Origin: UBA1672 sp050633285
GTDB lineage: Bacteria; Pseudomonadota; Alphaproteobacteria; Micavibrionales; Micavibrionaceae
DNA length: 64,000 bases
Assembly (NCBI GenBank): GCA_050633285.1
Contig: JBOEGG010000001.1
Span: forward strand, 620,001 to 684,000
Direction: 5' to 3'
Shown: positions 8,481 to 17,528 of the stretch, in pieces
Layout: each line of letters begins with the position of its first letter
Numbering within the stretch: position 1 is the stretch's first letter
Notes under the pieces: generated by a model
Seen by the model: the letters and a program-made list of their open reading frames with translations, nothing else
The model's database searches: none
What the model was told of the DNA's origin: nothing
Position numbers and translations under genes: made by a program

Positions 8481-10130
8481 CTACATATTAGGATAGTTCG
8501 GTCCATCACCGCCTTGGGGTACAGTCCAATCGATATTTTGTGACGGATCTTTAATGTCACAGGTTTTACAATGTACACAATTTTGTGAGTTGATCTGAAA
8601 CTGCGGCTCTTGTCCATCTTGTTCAATAATTTCATATACTGCTGCGGGGCAATAACGTTGTGCAGGTTCTGCATATTTGGGAAGGTTAACGCCGATTGGG
8701 ATCGATGCATCTTTTAATTTTAAGTGGCAAGGCTGACTTTCCCCATGATTGGTATTAGACAGTTGCACCGATGTCAGGCGATCGAATGTAACAACACCAT
8801 CGGGTTTCGGATAATCAATAGGCGTATAATCTGACGCTTTTCCAAGTTGCTCATGATCTGCTTCATTACGCAGGATTTTCCCACCCCTGCCGCCGGTGAA
8901 AGTTTGTATCGCCGCATTGATAAGGCCTGCCCATAATCCATTATGAAAGCCGGGGCGAATATTGCGCACTGCCCATAACTCGTCCCATAGCCATGTGTCT
9001 TTGAGGTTCGGAGTATAGTGCATGCATTCACCGCCCCAATCGTTGTTTTCTTGTAAATGGCTATAGATACTTTCTGCCGCAACCATCCCTGATTTCATGG
9101 CAGTGTGATTACCCTTTATCTTTGGGACATTCAAAAATCCTGCTGTATCACCGATTAAAACACCGCCCGGGAATGTTAATTTCGGCAAAGATTGAAAACC
9201 ACCTTCAACAAGTGCGCGCGCACCATATGCCACACGCTTTCCACCGTCTAAGAGAGGTTTGATTTTGGGGTGGAGTTTAAAACGTTGCATCTCTTCAAAA
9301 GGTGACAGATATGGGTTTTTGTAATCAAGCCCGACAACAAAGCCGATTGAAATTTGATTATTCTCCATATGATAAATCCATGAGCCACCATATGTATGAT
9401 TATCCATTGGCCAACCAATTGTGTGTTGGCATAGGCCTTCTTTATGTTTTTTTGGATCAATTTCCCAGATTTCTTTAATTCCCAAACCATAAGTTTGCGG
9501 ATCACTATTTGCGCGTAAATCATATTTCTCAATGAGCGTTTTGGTAAGAGAGCCATGACATCCTTCTGCAAAAACCATTTGGCGGGCATGAAGCTCCATT
9601 CCGGGCTCAAACATTTCTGTTTTCTTGCCGTGTTCATCTATGCCCATATCACCTGTCGCGACTCCGATCACCGCATCTTTGTCATCATAGAGAACTTCGG
9701 CGGCTGCAAATCCCGGAAAAATTTCGACACCCAGAGCCTCGGCCTGCTCACCTAGCCAACGGCATAAATTACCCAAGGATATGATATAATTATCTTTATT
9801 GTGCATCTGTGGCGGAGTAGGGAATGGAAATCCCCATTTTTTAGTTAGGAAAAGGAATTTATCTTTGGTCGCAGGACAGTTAAGCGGCGCACCTTTATCT
9901 TTCCAATCGGGGATAAGCTCATCCAATGCGCGCGGTTCAAATACTGCGCCGGAAAGTAAGTGCGCGCCGATCTCGGAACCTTTCTCCAGAATACAGACAT
10001 TGAGTTCCTCGCCTTTTTCTTCGGCAAGTTGTTTCAGGCGGATGGCGCATGATAATCCGGAAGGGCCACCGCCCACAATAACGACATCATATTCCATATT
10101 TTCTCTATCCGCTCTGAGTGACTCTGGCAT
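8481..10130 (-). CDS. Electron transfer flavoprotein-ubiquinone oxidoreductase
   Basis: Membrane-associated iron-sulfur flavoprotein that passes electrons from reduced ETF (fatty-acid and amino-acid dehydrogenations) to ubiquinone. The N-terminal FAD dinucleotide-binding motif is DVVIVGGGPSG (GGGPSG at 20-25). The C-terminus carries the [4Fe-4S] ligands: one Cys in RYCPAAVYE and three in the NCVHCKTCDIKDP ferredoxin-like motif, followed by the family's conserved GGDGPNYPNM end. The length, 549 aa, is typical. Its partner ETF subunits are not in the window. It diverges from the uracil-DNA glycosylase gene across an 86 bp spacer that should hold both promoters, and runs toward the TPR and ispE genes (78 bp gap). 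Confidence 0.95.
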   Translation of the reverse strand: MPESLRADRENMEYDVVIVGGGPSGLSCAIRLKQLAEEKGEELNVCILEKGSEIGAHLLSGAVFEPRALDELIPDWKDKGAPLNCPATKDKFLFLTKKWGFPFPTPPQMHNKDNYIISLGNLCRWLGEQAEALGVEIFPGFAAAEVLYDDKDAVIGVATGDMGIDEHGKKTEMFEPGMELHARQMVFAEGCHGSLTKTLIEKYDLRANSDPQTYGLGIKEIWEIDPKKHKEGLCQHTIGWPMDNHTYGGSWIYHMENNQISIGFVVGLDYKNPYLSPFEEMQRFKLHPKIKPLLDGGKRVAYGARALVEGGFQSLPKLTFPGGVLIGDTAGFLNVPKIKGNHTAMKSGMVAAESIYSHLQENNDWGGECMHYTPNLKDTWLWDELWAVRNIRPGFHNGLWAGLINAAIQTFTGGRGGKILRNEADHEQLGKASDYTPIDYPKPDGVVTFDRLTSVQLSNTNHGESQPCHLKLKDASIPIGVNLPKYAEPAQRYCPAAVYEIIEQDGQEPQFQINSQNCVHCKTCDIKDPSQNIDWTVPQGGDGPNYPNM

Positions 10131-10205
10131 AAATGGATTCTCCTCTTTCTTTTTACAAGCAACTATTCTACCTTATTTTTATATGAAAATCTCTTAACAA
10201 AAGTC

Positions 10206-10210
10206 AGGAA
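10206..10210 (+). promoter_or_regulatory. Shine-Dalgarno AGGAA supporting a TTG start
   Basis: AGGAA lies 6 bp before a TTG codon at 10217. The only in-frame upstream stop is TGA at 10184-10186 and no ATG or GTG lies between, so this site fixes the glycosylase start on TTG. Confidence 0.6.
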
Positions 10211-10216
10211 TCTGCT

Positions 10217-11095
10217 TTGAACGATTGTGCCCTGCACAAAGAGCTAATAACTGCATTGGAATGGTACGTGGATAATGGCGTTACTGATATTCTGATGGAG
10301 GAGGCTATTGACCGTACGCAAAGCATAGATCCACCCCCTGTTATGATCGAGCAGGGCTATCAGCAAAATGATGCTGGAATGCCTGCAACTCTACCGCAGG
10401 AACTTGCGGCTCAGATGCCGCCTGCAGGTGTCGGCGCGCCGGCATTCCTTGGTAAAGCTGATGCACGAGAAGAAGCCATAAAACTGGCAAAAGCGGCCTC
10501 TACATTAGATGAACTGCGCGAAACAATCGCGGAGTTTGATGGGATTGCCCTTAAAAAGACGGCAACTAATATGGTGTTTAGTGATGGAAACCTAAAGGCC
10601 GATATCATGTTGATTGGTGATGCGCCTGGTGCGGATGAAGATCGCGTGGGCAAACCATTTGTCGGAAGCGAAGGGCATTTGCTTGATCGGATACTACACT
10701 CTATTGATATTGACCGAAGCGAAGATGATCCTAAAAAATCCGTTTATATTTCCAATATTTTAAATTGGCGTCCGCCTGGTAACAGAACGCCAAGTCCGGC
10801 AGAAATAGAAGTGAGCCTCCCCTTTATTGAGAGACATATTGCATTGGTACAGCCAAAAATTCTAATTTTATGTGGAGGCGGTGCTGCGAAATCATTACTG
10901 GGGAGTTCTTTAAGTATCTCTCGCTTGCGTAAGAGCTGGCACGCTTATAAACCGCAGACCGAAGGGCTAGGGCTGAGCGGTGAAATACCTGCTATTGCGA
11001 CGTATCATCCTTCTGTCTTGCTGAAAACACCTGTGCAAAAAAAGGCGGTCTGGGCGGACATGCTTATGCTGCAAGAAAAACGCTTAATCGTATAA
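10217..11095 (+). CDS. Uracil-DNA glycosylase, family-4-like
   Basis: DNA-repair enzyme that removes uracil from DNA. The catalytic core begins around residue 110. GDAPGADED (from Gly134) corresponds to the GEAPG water-activating motif 1, NILNWRPPGNRTPSP is the middle conserved block, and HPS (His264) is the leucine-loop motif. The first 100 residues form a Pro/Ala-rich region with no recognised domain. Oddity: the family's four iron-sulfur cysteines are not visible. Only two Cys occur in the protein (Cys4 and one in LILCGGG), and the segment usually read as GCALK is GIALK here. A role in uracil excision is inferred from motifs. Translation probably starts at TTG. Confidence 0.85.
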   Translation: MNDCALHKELITALEWYVDNGVTDILMEEAIDRTQSIDPPPVMIEQGYQQNDAGMPATLPQELAAQMPPAGVGAPAFLGKADAREEAIKLAKAASTLDELRETIAEFDGIALKKTATNMVFSDGNLKADIMLIGDAPGADEDRVGKPFVGSEGHLLDRILHSIDIDRSEDDPKKSVYISNILNWRPPGNRTPSPAEIEVSLPFIERHIALVQPKILILCGGGAAKSLLGSSLSISRLRKSWHAYKPQTEGLGLSGEIPAIATYHPSVLLKTPVQKKAVWADMLMLQEKRLIV

Positions 11096-11159
11096 TACTT
11101 TACATAAGGCAATAAAAAGCTGGACAAGCGCGAGTCTTTTCTATATCAATCCCCCCATT

Positions 11160-13151
11160 ATGAACATTGGTATTTATGCAAAAAAAGGTGCACGTCTGTG
11201 CGTGAGCACCGCTATTCTCAGCATCATCTTGCTTCCTGTACAGGCAGCAGAGTATGTTCCTGTACCAATGGCAAAGCCTGCAATGCTTGGTGGTGCACCT
11301 GTGCCATTGCCACTGTCAAAGCCTGCCGTAAAGTCACCGGATCAAATAGAAAAAGATAAGACAGGCACATTTAAAGGTGTTGGTCTAAAATTGGCAAGCT
11401 TGTTTTCAGGAAGCAAAACCAAAGCCGCAAAAGTACGTGAGATTTACCCGCACGGATATCGCCCGTTAAGCGCAGAGCAAACAAAACTCTATAATCGCAT
11501 TTTCGACCTTCAGGCACGCGGGCAAATGGATAAAGCACAAGAGTTAATCCGTACATTGAAAGATGATCGCCTGATGGGGCATGTATTGCAACAACGCTAT
11601 ATGCATACATCTTATAAGTCATCGTTCGAAGAGCTAAAAGGGTGGCTTGATGTTTATACAGATCACCCAAAAGCACATGATTTATATAAACTGGCAATAT
11701 CACGTAATGCAGGCACAAGTTTGAATGATATCGTGCAACCTAAAACAAGGCGTCTGCTTTCTCAGGTTAAAGAACCAACGATATATTATCCAAAACATTA
11801 TAAAAGCACGATAAAGAGGTCTTCTGAACAAGAAGAAAACGTAAAAGCTCTCTTTAAAAAAGTGCAGTCTTATATCCGTAAAGGGAAACGCGTAGAGGCA
11901 TTAAAAGAATTCCGTGATGCATCCGAGCGCGCTTATATGGATAATGTTGAGCATGATCGCCTTCAAACGAAGATCGCTGCTGCATTTTTATATAGCAAGC
12001 GTCTTGAATCCGCATATAAACTCGCAAGCCAGAGCGCGGATCGTTCCGGTAAATATGTACCGGAGGCAAATTGGATCGCCGGATTGTCACTGTGGCAATT
12101 GGGACGTTACGATCAAGCGGCCGCTTATTTTACAAATGCAGGAAAATCAAAATATGCGTCTGGTTGGTTGGCATCTGCAGGGGCGTATTGGGCTGCACGC
12201 AGTTATAAAAAGCTGGATCGTATGAAAGAGGCAAATGCCGCATATGATAAGGCTGCTAAACACTCCAGAACATTTTATGGGCTTTTGGCTGTAAAAGCGC
12301 TGGGCCGTAAACATGATTTTGATTGGGACACGCCTGAATATTCCCGTGAAGATGAGGCGTTAATCCTTGCCCATAATGGTGGGAAACGTGCATTTTTACT
12401 TGTCGGTGCCGGACAGTACGCAATGGCGGAAAGCGAACTGATGCGCCTTGATTATGCGGGGAATAACGGTTTGCGTCGTTCGGTCCTTGCTTATGCTTCT
12501 CATGTTGGATTACCTGGTATTGCTTCACGTCTAAGCGGTGTTGTTAAGCGTTCAGGCAAGGGGAAAAGCGCAAAATATTATGATAGCGCAATCTACCCCG
12601 TCAGCCCATGGACACCAAAAGGCGGTTATAAAATTGATCCCGCACTTGTGCATGCGGTTATGCGTCAGGAATCACGCTTTAATTTACAAGCCAAAAGCTA
12701 TAGCGGTGCAATTGGCCTGATGCAAATCATGCCTGATACGGCAGGGTACGTTGCAAAACGTGAAAAATATGATCAAAATATCACGCCTGTAACATTACGT
12801 GTGCCTGAGGTTAATATGATGGTCGGGCAGGATTATCTGGATTACCTTCTAAAGACAAAATACATAAAAGGCGACGTCGTATCCTTGCTGATCTCTTATA
12901 ATGCGGGGCCGGGGAACTTACTGAAATGGCGTAAGCGTATGGGGAGTGACAAAGATCCGCTTCTCTTTATTGAAACATTGCCTGTTGCCGAAACGCGTGA
13001 TTATGTTGAACGTGTTATGTCGAATTACTGGATTTATCGTTTGCGCGCAGGTCTTGATTTACCAAGCCTAACATCCTTGTCAAACGGCAGAAAACCACAA
13101 TATGCCCATGTCATGCAGGCACAATATCCGTATAAACTTGCTTCTAATTAA
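11160..13151 (+). CDS. slt: Soluble lytic murein transglycosylase (Slt70-like)
   Basis: Periplasmic enzyme that cleaves the MurNAc-GlcNAc bond of peptidoglycan with 1,6-anhydro product formation. The N-terminus carries a signal peptide (hydrophobic core STAILSIILLPV, cut near VQAAE), then a Pro-rich linker, a long superhelical repeat domain (about 90-470) with TPR-like helices, and a C-terminal SLT domain. In the SLT domain the catalytic acid is Glu504 in MRQESRFN, followed by SGAIGLMQIMP and the SYNAGPGN motif. Architecture and length (663 aa) match the Slt70 family. It follows the glycosylase gene by 64 bp and ends 11 bp before the convergent DUF4262 gene. Confidence 0.93.
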   Translation: MNIGIYAKKGARLCVSTAILSIILLPVQAAEYVPVPMAKPAMLGGAPVPLPLSKPAVKSPDQIEKDKTGTFKGVGLKLASLFSGSKTKAAKVREIYPHGYRPLSAEQTKLYNRIFDLQARGQMDKAQELIRTLKDDRLMGHVLQQRYMHTSYKSSFEELKGWLDVYTDHPKAHDLYKLAISRNAGTSLNDIVQPKTRRLLSQVKEPTIYYPKHYKSTIKRSSEQEENVKALFKKVQSYIRKGKRVEALKEFRDASERAYMDNVEHDRLQTKIAAAFLYSKRLESAYKLASQSADRSGKYVPEANWIAGLSLWQLGRYDQAAAYFTNAGKSKYASGWLASAGAYWAARSYKKLDRMKEANAAYDKAAKHSRTFYGLLAVKALGRKHDFDWDTPEYSREDEALILAHNGGKRAFLLVGAGQYAMAESELMRLDYAGNNGLRRSVLAYASHVGLPGIASRLSGVVKRSGKGKSAKYYDSAIYPVSPWTPKGGYKIDPALVHAVMRQESRFNLQAKSYSGAIGLMQIMPDTAGYVAKREKYDQNITPVTLRVPEVNMMVGQDYLDYLLKTKYIKGDVVSLLISYNAGPGNLLKWRKRMGSDKDPLLFIETLPVAETRDYVERVMSNYWIYRLRAGLDLPSLTSLSNGRKPQYAHVMQAQYPYKLASN

Positions 13152-13162
13152 GGGGGCTATGA

Positions 13163-13612
13163 TCACCGTTTATAAAGCGGTGGCATAAGGCGCCTGTAAT
13201 CCTTGCTTGCCTTCTTTTGCCATGGCCATGCACCCGATATATCCGGCCATATAAAATGGAGCGCTGAAAAATCATCACCTTTATAATATGATTGACCTAA
13301 CGGAAAATATTGCGGGTAATATTTAGGATCGACAATTTTGAATGTGACGTTCACATCCTCTAAAAATTCATCATAAAAGCCATCCACATCAAATACCTCG
13401 CCATCTTGAATACGGCTATTATATTCGTTAATCAGGAAATGCGCGCTGTCTTTATCCATGCCTGTAATAATCACATCCGGCCGACCAGTGGATTTTTCGA
13501 TACCGATTGAGTACGTGAAGGAAGGAGAGGATTCTTCCGCATCTACGTGCGTAATGTGACATCCGTTTTTCTCAATATTTTTGAGGATACGGTCATTTTC
13601 TACATCGCTCAT
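13163..13612 (-). CDS. DUF4262 family protein
   Basis: 149-residue cytoplasmic protein of unknown function. It shows the DUF4262 pattern: an N-terminal NGCHITHVDAEESSPSFTYS strand followed by IGIEKSTGRPDVIITGM, a central basic/acidic region, and the closing IWPDISGAWPWQKK...PPLYKR segment. No catalytic residues are established for the family. It begins 13 bp after the hisN stop on the same strand, so the pair is probably co-transcribed, although a functional link is not obvious. Confidence 0.8.
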   Translation of the reverse strand: MSDVENDRILKNIEKNGCHITHVDAEESSPSFTYSIGIEKSTGRPDVIITGMDKDSAHFLINEYNSRIQDGEVFDVDGFYDEFLEDVNVTFKIVDPKYYPQYFPLGQSYYKGDDFSALHFIWPDISGAWPWQKKASKDYRRLMPPLYKR

Positions 13613-13625
13613 AACGATCTGCTTT

Positions 13626-14402
13626 CTAAAATGGGGATTTTCTAATCATGCGTTCAATTTCCGGCCATAGGTTAGGATCACCAACGGCAATCACCTTACC
13701 TGTTGAATTGAGGGTAAGCTCATCACCACGCCAATCACTGATATGCCCACCTGCACCTTTAATCACGGGGACAAGTGCGGCAAAATCATACGGGGAGAGG
13801 TTCTGCTCAAACGCAATATCCATAAAACCACTGGCGATTAGGCCATACATATAACAATCCCCACCCCATGCCATACGTGGCGGAACTTCAAATAATTCAT
13901 ATGCCCGGCCGAACTCTGATAATTTATCAAACATCATAGGCGTAGTAGAGCCAATACGCGCATCGTGAAAATCTGTGCACGGGCGTGTCCGTACGGGCTT
14001 TCCGTTAAGGGTTGTTTTCTCGCCTGTAATCCCGACCCATCGTTCTTTCAAAATCGGTTGGTCAATAATACCAAGCTTCGGGATATCTGCTTCACACAGG
14101 GCGATTAATGTCCCAAAGGTCGGGCGACCAATCATAAAGCTCTTAGTGCCGTCAATCGGGTCAATCACCCATGTTAAACCGTTCTGGCTAACCTCATGCC
14201 CGAATTCTTCGCCTAAAATACCATCTTGTGGGCGTTCTTTGGCCAAAATATCGCGTAAAGCCTGCTCAACCTCGCGATCTGCAATTGTAACCGGACTGTG
14301 ATCCGCTTTGTGTTCTACATCAAACGGCTGACGGTAATATTTTTGAATTATTTTACCGGCTTTATCCGCCATCCTATTGGCAAGTGAAAGAAATTCCTGC
14401 AT
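13626..14402 (-). CDS. hisN: Histidinol-phosphatase, inositol monophosphatase family
   Basis: Mg2+-dependent phosphatase predicted to dephosphorylate histidinol phosphate in histidine synthesis. The family metal sites are present: ADREVEQALR, GEEFG, and the signature WVIDPIDGTKSF with the second-site YMYGLIASGFMDIAFE and SPYDFAALVPVIKGAGG blocks. The TKSFMIGRPTFGTLIAL wording is the HisN form rather than classical inositol monophosphatase, which usually reads GTTNF. Length of 258 aa is standard. No other his gene is nearby. Divergent from alaS across a 136 bp intergenic region. Confidence 0.85.
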   Translation of the reverse strand: MQEFLSLANRMADKAGKIIQKYYRQPFDVEHKADHSPVTIADREVEQALRDILAKERPQDGILGEEFGHEVSQNGLTWVIDPIDGTKSFMIGRPTFGTLIALCEADIPKLGIIDQPILKERWVGITGEKTTLNGKPVRTRPCTDFHDARIGSTTPMMFDKLSEFGRAYELFEVPPRMAWGGDCYMYGLIASGFMDIAFEQNLSPYDFAALVPVIKGAGGHISDWRGDELTLNSTGKVIAVGDPNLWPEIERMIRKSPF

Positions 14403-14501
14403 AAATACTCCTCGAAATGAAATTCGCGCTTAACAGTATAGTCAAAGCAATTTGTTTTTGCACTAGGCGCAAGGAATGAAACATATAAAAATATGCGAAT
14501 G

Positions 14502-14516
14502 ACGTCGTAACGACGT
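14502..14516. promoter_or_regulatory. Perfect 7-1-7 palindrome upstream of alaS
   Basis: ACGTCGT-A-ACGACGT lies 22 bp before the alaS ATG. A weak candidate promoter (TTGCAC at 14458, CATATA at 14482, 18 bp spacer) would place the palindrome near or just after the transcription start, a usual operator position. E. coli AlaRS is known to repress its own gene through a palindrome by the start site, so autoregulation is one possibility. This is inference from position and symmetry only. Confidence 0.4.
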
Positions 14517-14538
14517 GCAAAAATAAAGGGCGCAGGCT

Positions 14539-17205
14539 ATGAAGACAGTCAATGACATCCGTAATGAGTTTTTAGGTTTTTTTGAAAAGAACGGGCACAG
14601 TGTTGTGCAATCGTCTTCTCTTGTTCCGCAAAACGACCCGACATTGATGTTTGTAAATGCCGGTATGGTGCAGTTTAAGGATGTCTTCACGGGCAAGGAA
14701 AAACGCCCCTATAGCCGCGCAACTACATCGCAAAAATGTGTGAGAGCAGGGGGCAAGCATAACGATTTGGAAAATGTTGGCTATACTGCGCGCCACCATA
14801 CGTTTTTTGAGATGCTTGGAAACTTCTCTTTTGGTGATTATTTTAAAGAAGATGCTATCGCGTTTGCATGGGAACTCGTCACAAAGAACTTTGCGCTACC
14901 TGCGGATAAACTCTGCGTGACTGTGCACTCAAGTGATGAAGAAGCAGCAGATATCTGGAAAAAAGTAACTGGCTTTGCCGATCATAAGATCATTCGTATT
15001 GCGACAGATGATAATTTCTGGCGTATGGGCGATACAGGGCCGTGTGGTCCGTGTACCGAGATTTTCTACGATCATGGTGAGCATATCTGGGGTGGCCCTC
15101 CGGGAAGCCCGGAAGAAGATGGTGATCGTTTTATTGAGATTTGGAATAACGTCTTTATGCAGTATGAGCAAATTGACGCTGATACACGCATTGACTTACC
15201 TGCGCAAAGCGTTGACACAGGCATGGGGCTAGAGCGTATTGCAGCAACGCTGATGGGCTCTAATAACAACTACGATATCGATATTATGCGCGCATTGATT
15301 GAGCATAGCGCCGATCTGACAAGCGTTGAGGCCGATGGTGAAATGGCTGCAAGCCATAAGGTCATCGCTGACCACCTTCGTTCTGCTGCATTCTTATTGG
15401 CCGATGGCGTGATGCCGTCGAACGAGGGGCGTGGTTATGTCCTACGTCGTATTATGCGCCGTGGTATGCGCCATGCGCACTTGCTGGGTGCGAAAGACCC
15501 AATGATGCATAAGTTATACCCGACTCTCCTTGGTAAAATGGGCGAAGCATATCCTGAGCTTAAACAGGCGGAAAGCCTCATCACGCAAACATTGGAAACC
15601 GAAGAGAAACGTTTCAAAACAACACTTGATCGCGGTCTTAAAATGCTGGATGAGGAAACAACAAAGGTCAATGACGGTGCGAAATTCCCGGGTGACGTGG
15701 CGTTTAAATTATATGATACATACGGCTTCCCACTTGATCTGACACAAGACGCCCTACGTGCAAAAGAGATCGAAGTCGATACCGATGCTTTTGATAGCTG
15801 CATGGCAGAGCAAAAGGCAAAAGCCCGCGCTGCATGGTCTGGTGCAGGCGGTGAAGTGAACGAAAAAATCTGGTTTGATATCTTGGATGAAGTCGGCCCG
15901 ACTGAGTTTCTGGGGTATGAGAAAGAAAAAGCTGATGCCAAAGTATTGGCCATCGTAAAAGATGGGGAACGTGTTAAAAAACTGGGAGCAAGTGAAGAAG
16001 GCATTATCATTACAAATCAATCTCCTTTCTATGCAGAAAGTGGTGGTCAGGTTGGTGATAAAGGACATGTCGGATCAGATAAAACTGAAGGGTTGGGATC
16101 GTTCCATGTCTCGGATACTAAAAAGCAGCTTGGTAAGTTGTGGCTGCACTGTGGTAAAGTCACACAGCTATCTATTGAAGTAGGCGATACGGTCAGTATG
16201 TCAGTTTGCTCTGATATACGCGCTGCAATCCAGTCCAACCACTCTGCAACCCACCTGTTACACGAAGCATTGCGTCAAGTTCTGGGCGATCATGTTGCGC
16301 AGAAAGGCTCGCTTCAGGATGATGAGCGCACGCGCTTTGATGTATCACATCCAAATGGGATAAGTGCTGAAGAAATCGCGCAGGTCGAAGATATCGTGAA
16401 CAATGAAATCCGCGCCAATACTGAGGTTGTCACACGCGTGATGGCATTGGATGATGCACGTGAAAGCGGAGCAATGGCTTTGTTCGGTGAAAAATATGAT
16501 GACGAAGTGCGTGTCGTCACAATGGGCACGCAAGGTGAAGGCGAGAATAAACCATTCTCTGTTGAACTTTGCGGTGGTACGCATGTAAAACGCACAGGTG
16601 ATATTGGTTTACTTAAAATCGTATCCGAAGGCGCTCTATCGTCCGGTATCCGTCGTATTGAGGCGGTAATAGGTGCGAATGCGCTTAATTATCTGAATGC
16701 GCAGGATAATACTCTGCAAGGGACTGCTGCGCTTCTTAAAACGGCGACATCTGATGTGAAAGAGCGTGTTAAAACGCTAATGGATGAGAAGAAGAAGCTT
16801 GAAAAAGAGGTCGCTGATTTGCGTAAGGCTGTTGCACTGGGCGGTGGCGCAGGCGGCGGTGCTAATGATGATGTTAAGGAAATAAATGGCGTGAAATTCA
16901 CAGGCCGTGTTCTGGATGGGTTCCCTGCAAAAGACCTGAAGCCTATGGCGGATGATCTAAAAGCACAACTTGGCTCAGGCGTTATTGTTCTTGTTGCAAC
17001 AAATGATGGTAAAGCCTCAATCGTTGTTGGTGTCACCGAAGACTTAACCTCTGAGATCAGCGCAGTTGATTTGGTGCGTGTAGGGTCTGAAGCTCTGGGC
17101 GGTAAGGGCGGCGGCGGTCGTCCCGACATGGCGCAAGCGGGTGGCCCAAATGCGTCCGACGCGCCACAGGCTGTTAGTGCGATAGAGAAAAAACTGGCGA
17201 GTTAA
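14539..17205 (+). CDS. alaS: Alanyl-tRNA synthetase
   Basis: Class II synthetase that charges tRNA-Ala. The N-terminal catalytic core begins with the typical FLGFFEKNGH..SSSLVPQNDPTLMF, followed by the TSQKCVRAGGKHNDLENVG block. The editing domain carries the zinc/hydrolysis pairs His568/His572 (HSATH) and Cys678/His682 (CGGTH). A coiled-coil linker (about 735-780) and a Gly-rich stretch lead to the C-terminal DHHA1/C-Ala domain with GSGVIVLVATNDGK and GGKGGGGRPDMAQAGG. Length of 888 aa is normal for the full enzyme. A GC-rich hairpin follows 20 bp after the stop. Confidence 0.98.
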   Translation: MKTVNDIRNEFLGFFEKNGHSVVQSSSLVPQNDPTLMFVNAGMVQFKDVFTGKEKRPYSRATTSQKCVRAGGKHNDLENVGYTARHHTFFEMLGNFSFGDYFKEDAIAFAWELVTKNFALPADKLCVTVHSSDEEAADIWKKVTGFADHKIIRIATDDNFWRMGDTGPCGPCTEIFYDHGEHIWGGPPGSPEEDGDRFIEIWNNVFMQYEQIDADTRIDLPAQSVDTGMGLERIAATLMGSNNNYDIDIMRALIEHSADLTSVEADGEMAASHKVIADHLRSAAFLLADGVMPSNEGRGYVLRRIMRRGMRHAHLLGAKDPMMHKLYPTLLGKMGEAYPELKQAESLITQTLETEEKRFKTTLDRGLKMLDEETTKVNDGAKFPGDVAFKLYDTYGFPLDLTQDALRAKEIEVDTDAFDSCMAEQKAKARAAWSGAGGEVNEKIWFDILDEVGPTEFLGYEKEKADAKVLAIVKDGERVKKLGASEEGIIITNQSPFYAESGGQVGDKGHVGSDKTEGLGSFHVSDTKKQLGKLWLHCGKVTQLSIEVGDTVSMSVCSDIRAAIQSNHSATHLLHEALRQVLGDHVAQKGSLQDDERTRFDVSHPNGISAEEIAQVEDIVNNEIRANTEVVTRVMALDDARESGAMALFGEKYDDEVRVVTMGTQGEGENKPFSVELCGGTHVKRTGDIGLLKIVSEGALSSGIRRIEAVIGANALNYLNAQDNTLQGTAALLKTATSDVKERVKTLMDEKKKLEKEVADLRKAVALGGGAGGGANDDVKEINGVKFTGRVLDGFPAKDLKPMADDLKAQLGSGVIVLVATNDGKASIVVGVTEDLTSEISAVDLVRVGSEALGGKGGGGRPDMAQAGGPNASDAPQAVSAIEKKLAS

Positions 17206-17225
17206 TTAGAATATAAAATAAATAA

Positions 17226-17248
17226 AAAGGGCTGCAATAGCGCCCTTT
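17226..17248. terminator. Hairpin between alaS and the convergent orphan gene
   Basis: AAAGGGC (17226-17232) pairs with GCCCTTT (17242-17248) across a 9-nt loop. The T-rich tail is on the minus strand side (A-rich at 17205-17228), so it should work best for the minus-strand transcript ending at 17274, and possibly also for alaS. Confidence 0.6.
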
Positions 17249-17273
17249 AACGATGTTGATTTCTATTGATAGA

Positions 17274-17528
17274 TTATACTGGTTTCACACCAAATGACAG
17301 GCACTTATTCCTATATTCAAGCTCATCAACTTTCCTGATTTCCATCGAATCGTTGATGATACGCAATAGCTTGCCATCTCGTTTAAAAGACTTTGTTTCA
17401 AAATCATATGCAAGGATTCGATCGGGCACATCATCTATGCATGTAACCTTTATCGGGCGATCACCCAATATGTAATAAATGGTGGTTTTCTCACCATCTT
17501 CATCATAGTCGAAATTTATATCGGTCAT
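17274..17528 (-). CDS. Small acidic hypothetical protein
   Basis: Unrecognised 84-residue protein, acidic at the start (MTDINFDYDEDGEKTT) with alternating hydrophobic residues that suggest a mostly beta fold. No signal peptide or membrane segment. Its ATG overlaps the stop of the preceding 148-residue gene by 4 bp (ATGA type), which argues for translational coupling and a shared role. A hairpin with a minus-strand T tract lies 26-48 bp after the stop. Function unknown. Confidence 0.65.
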   Translation of the reverse strand: MTDINFDYDEDGEKTTIYYILGDRPIKVTCIDDVPDRILAYDFETKSFKRDGKLLRIINDSMEIRKVDELEYRNKCLSFGVKPV

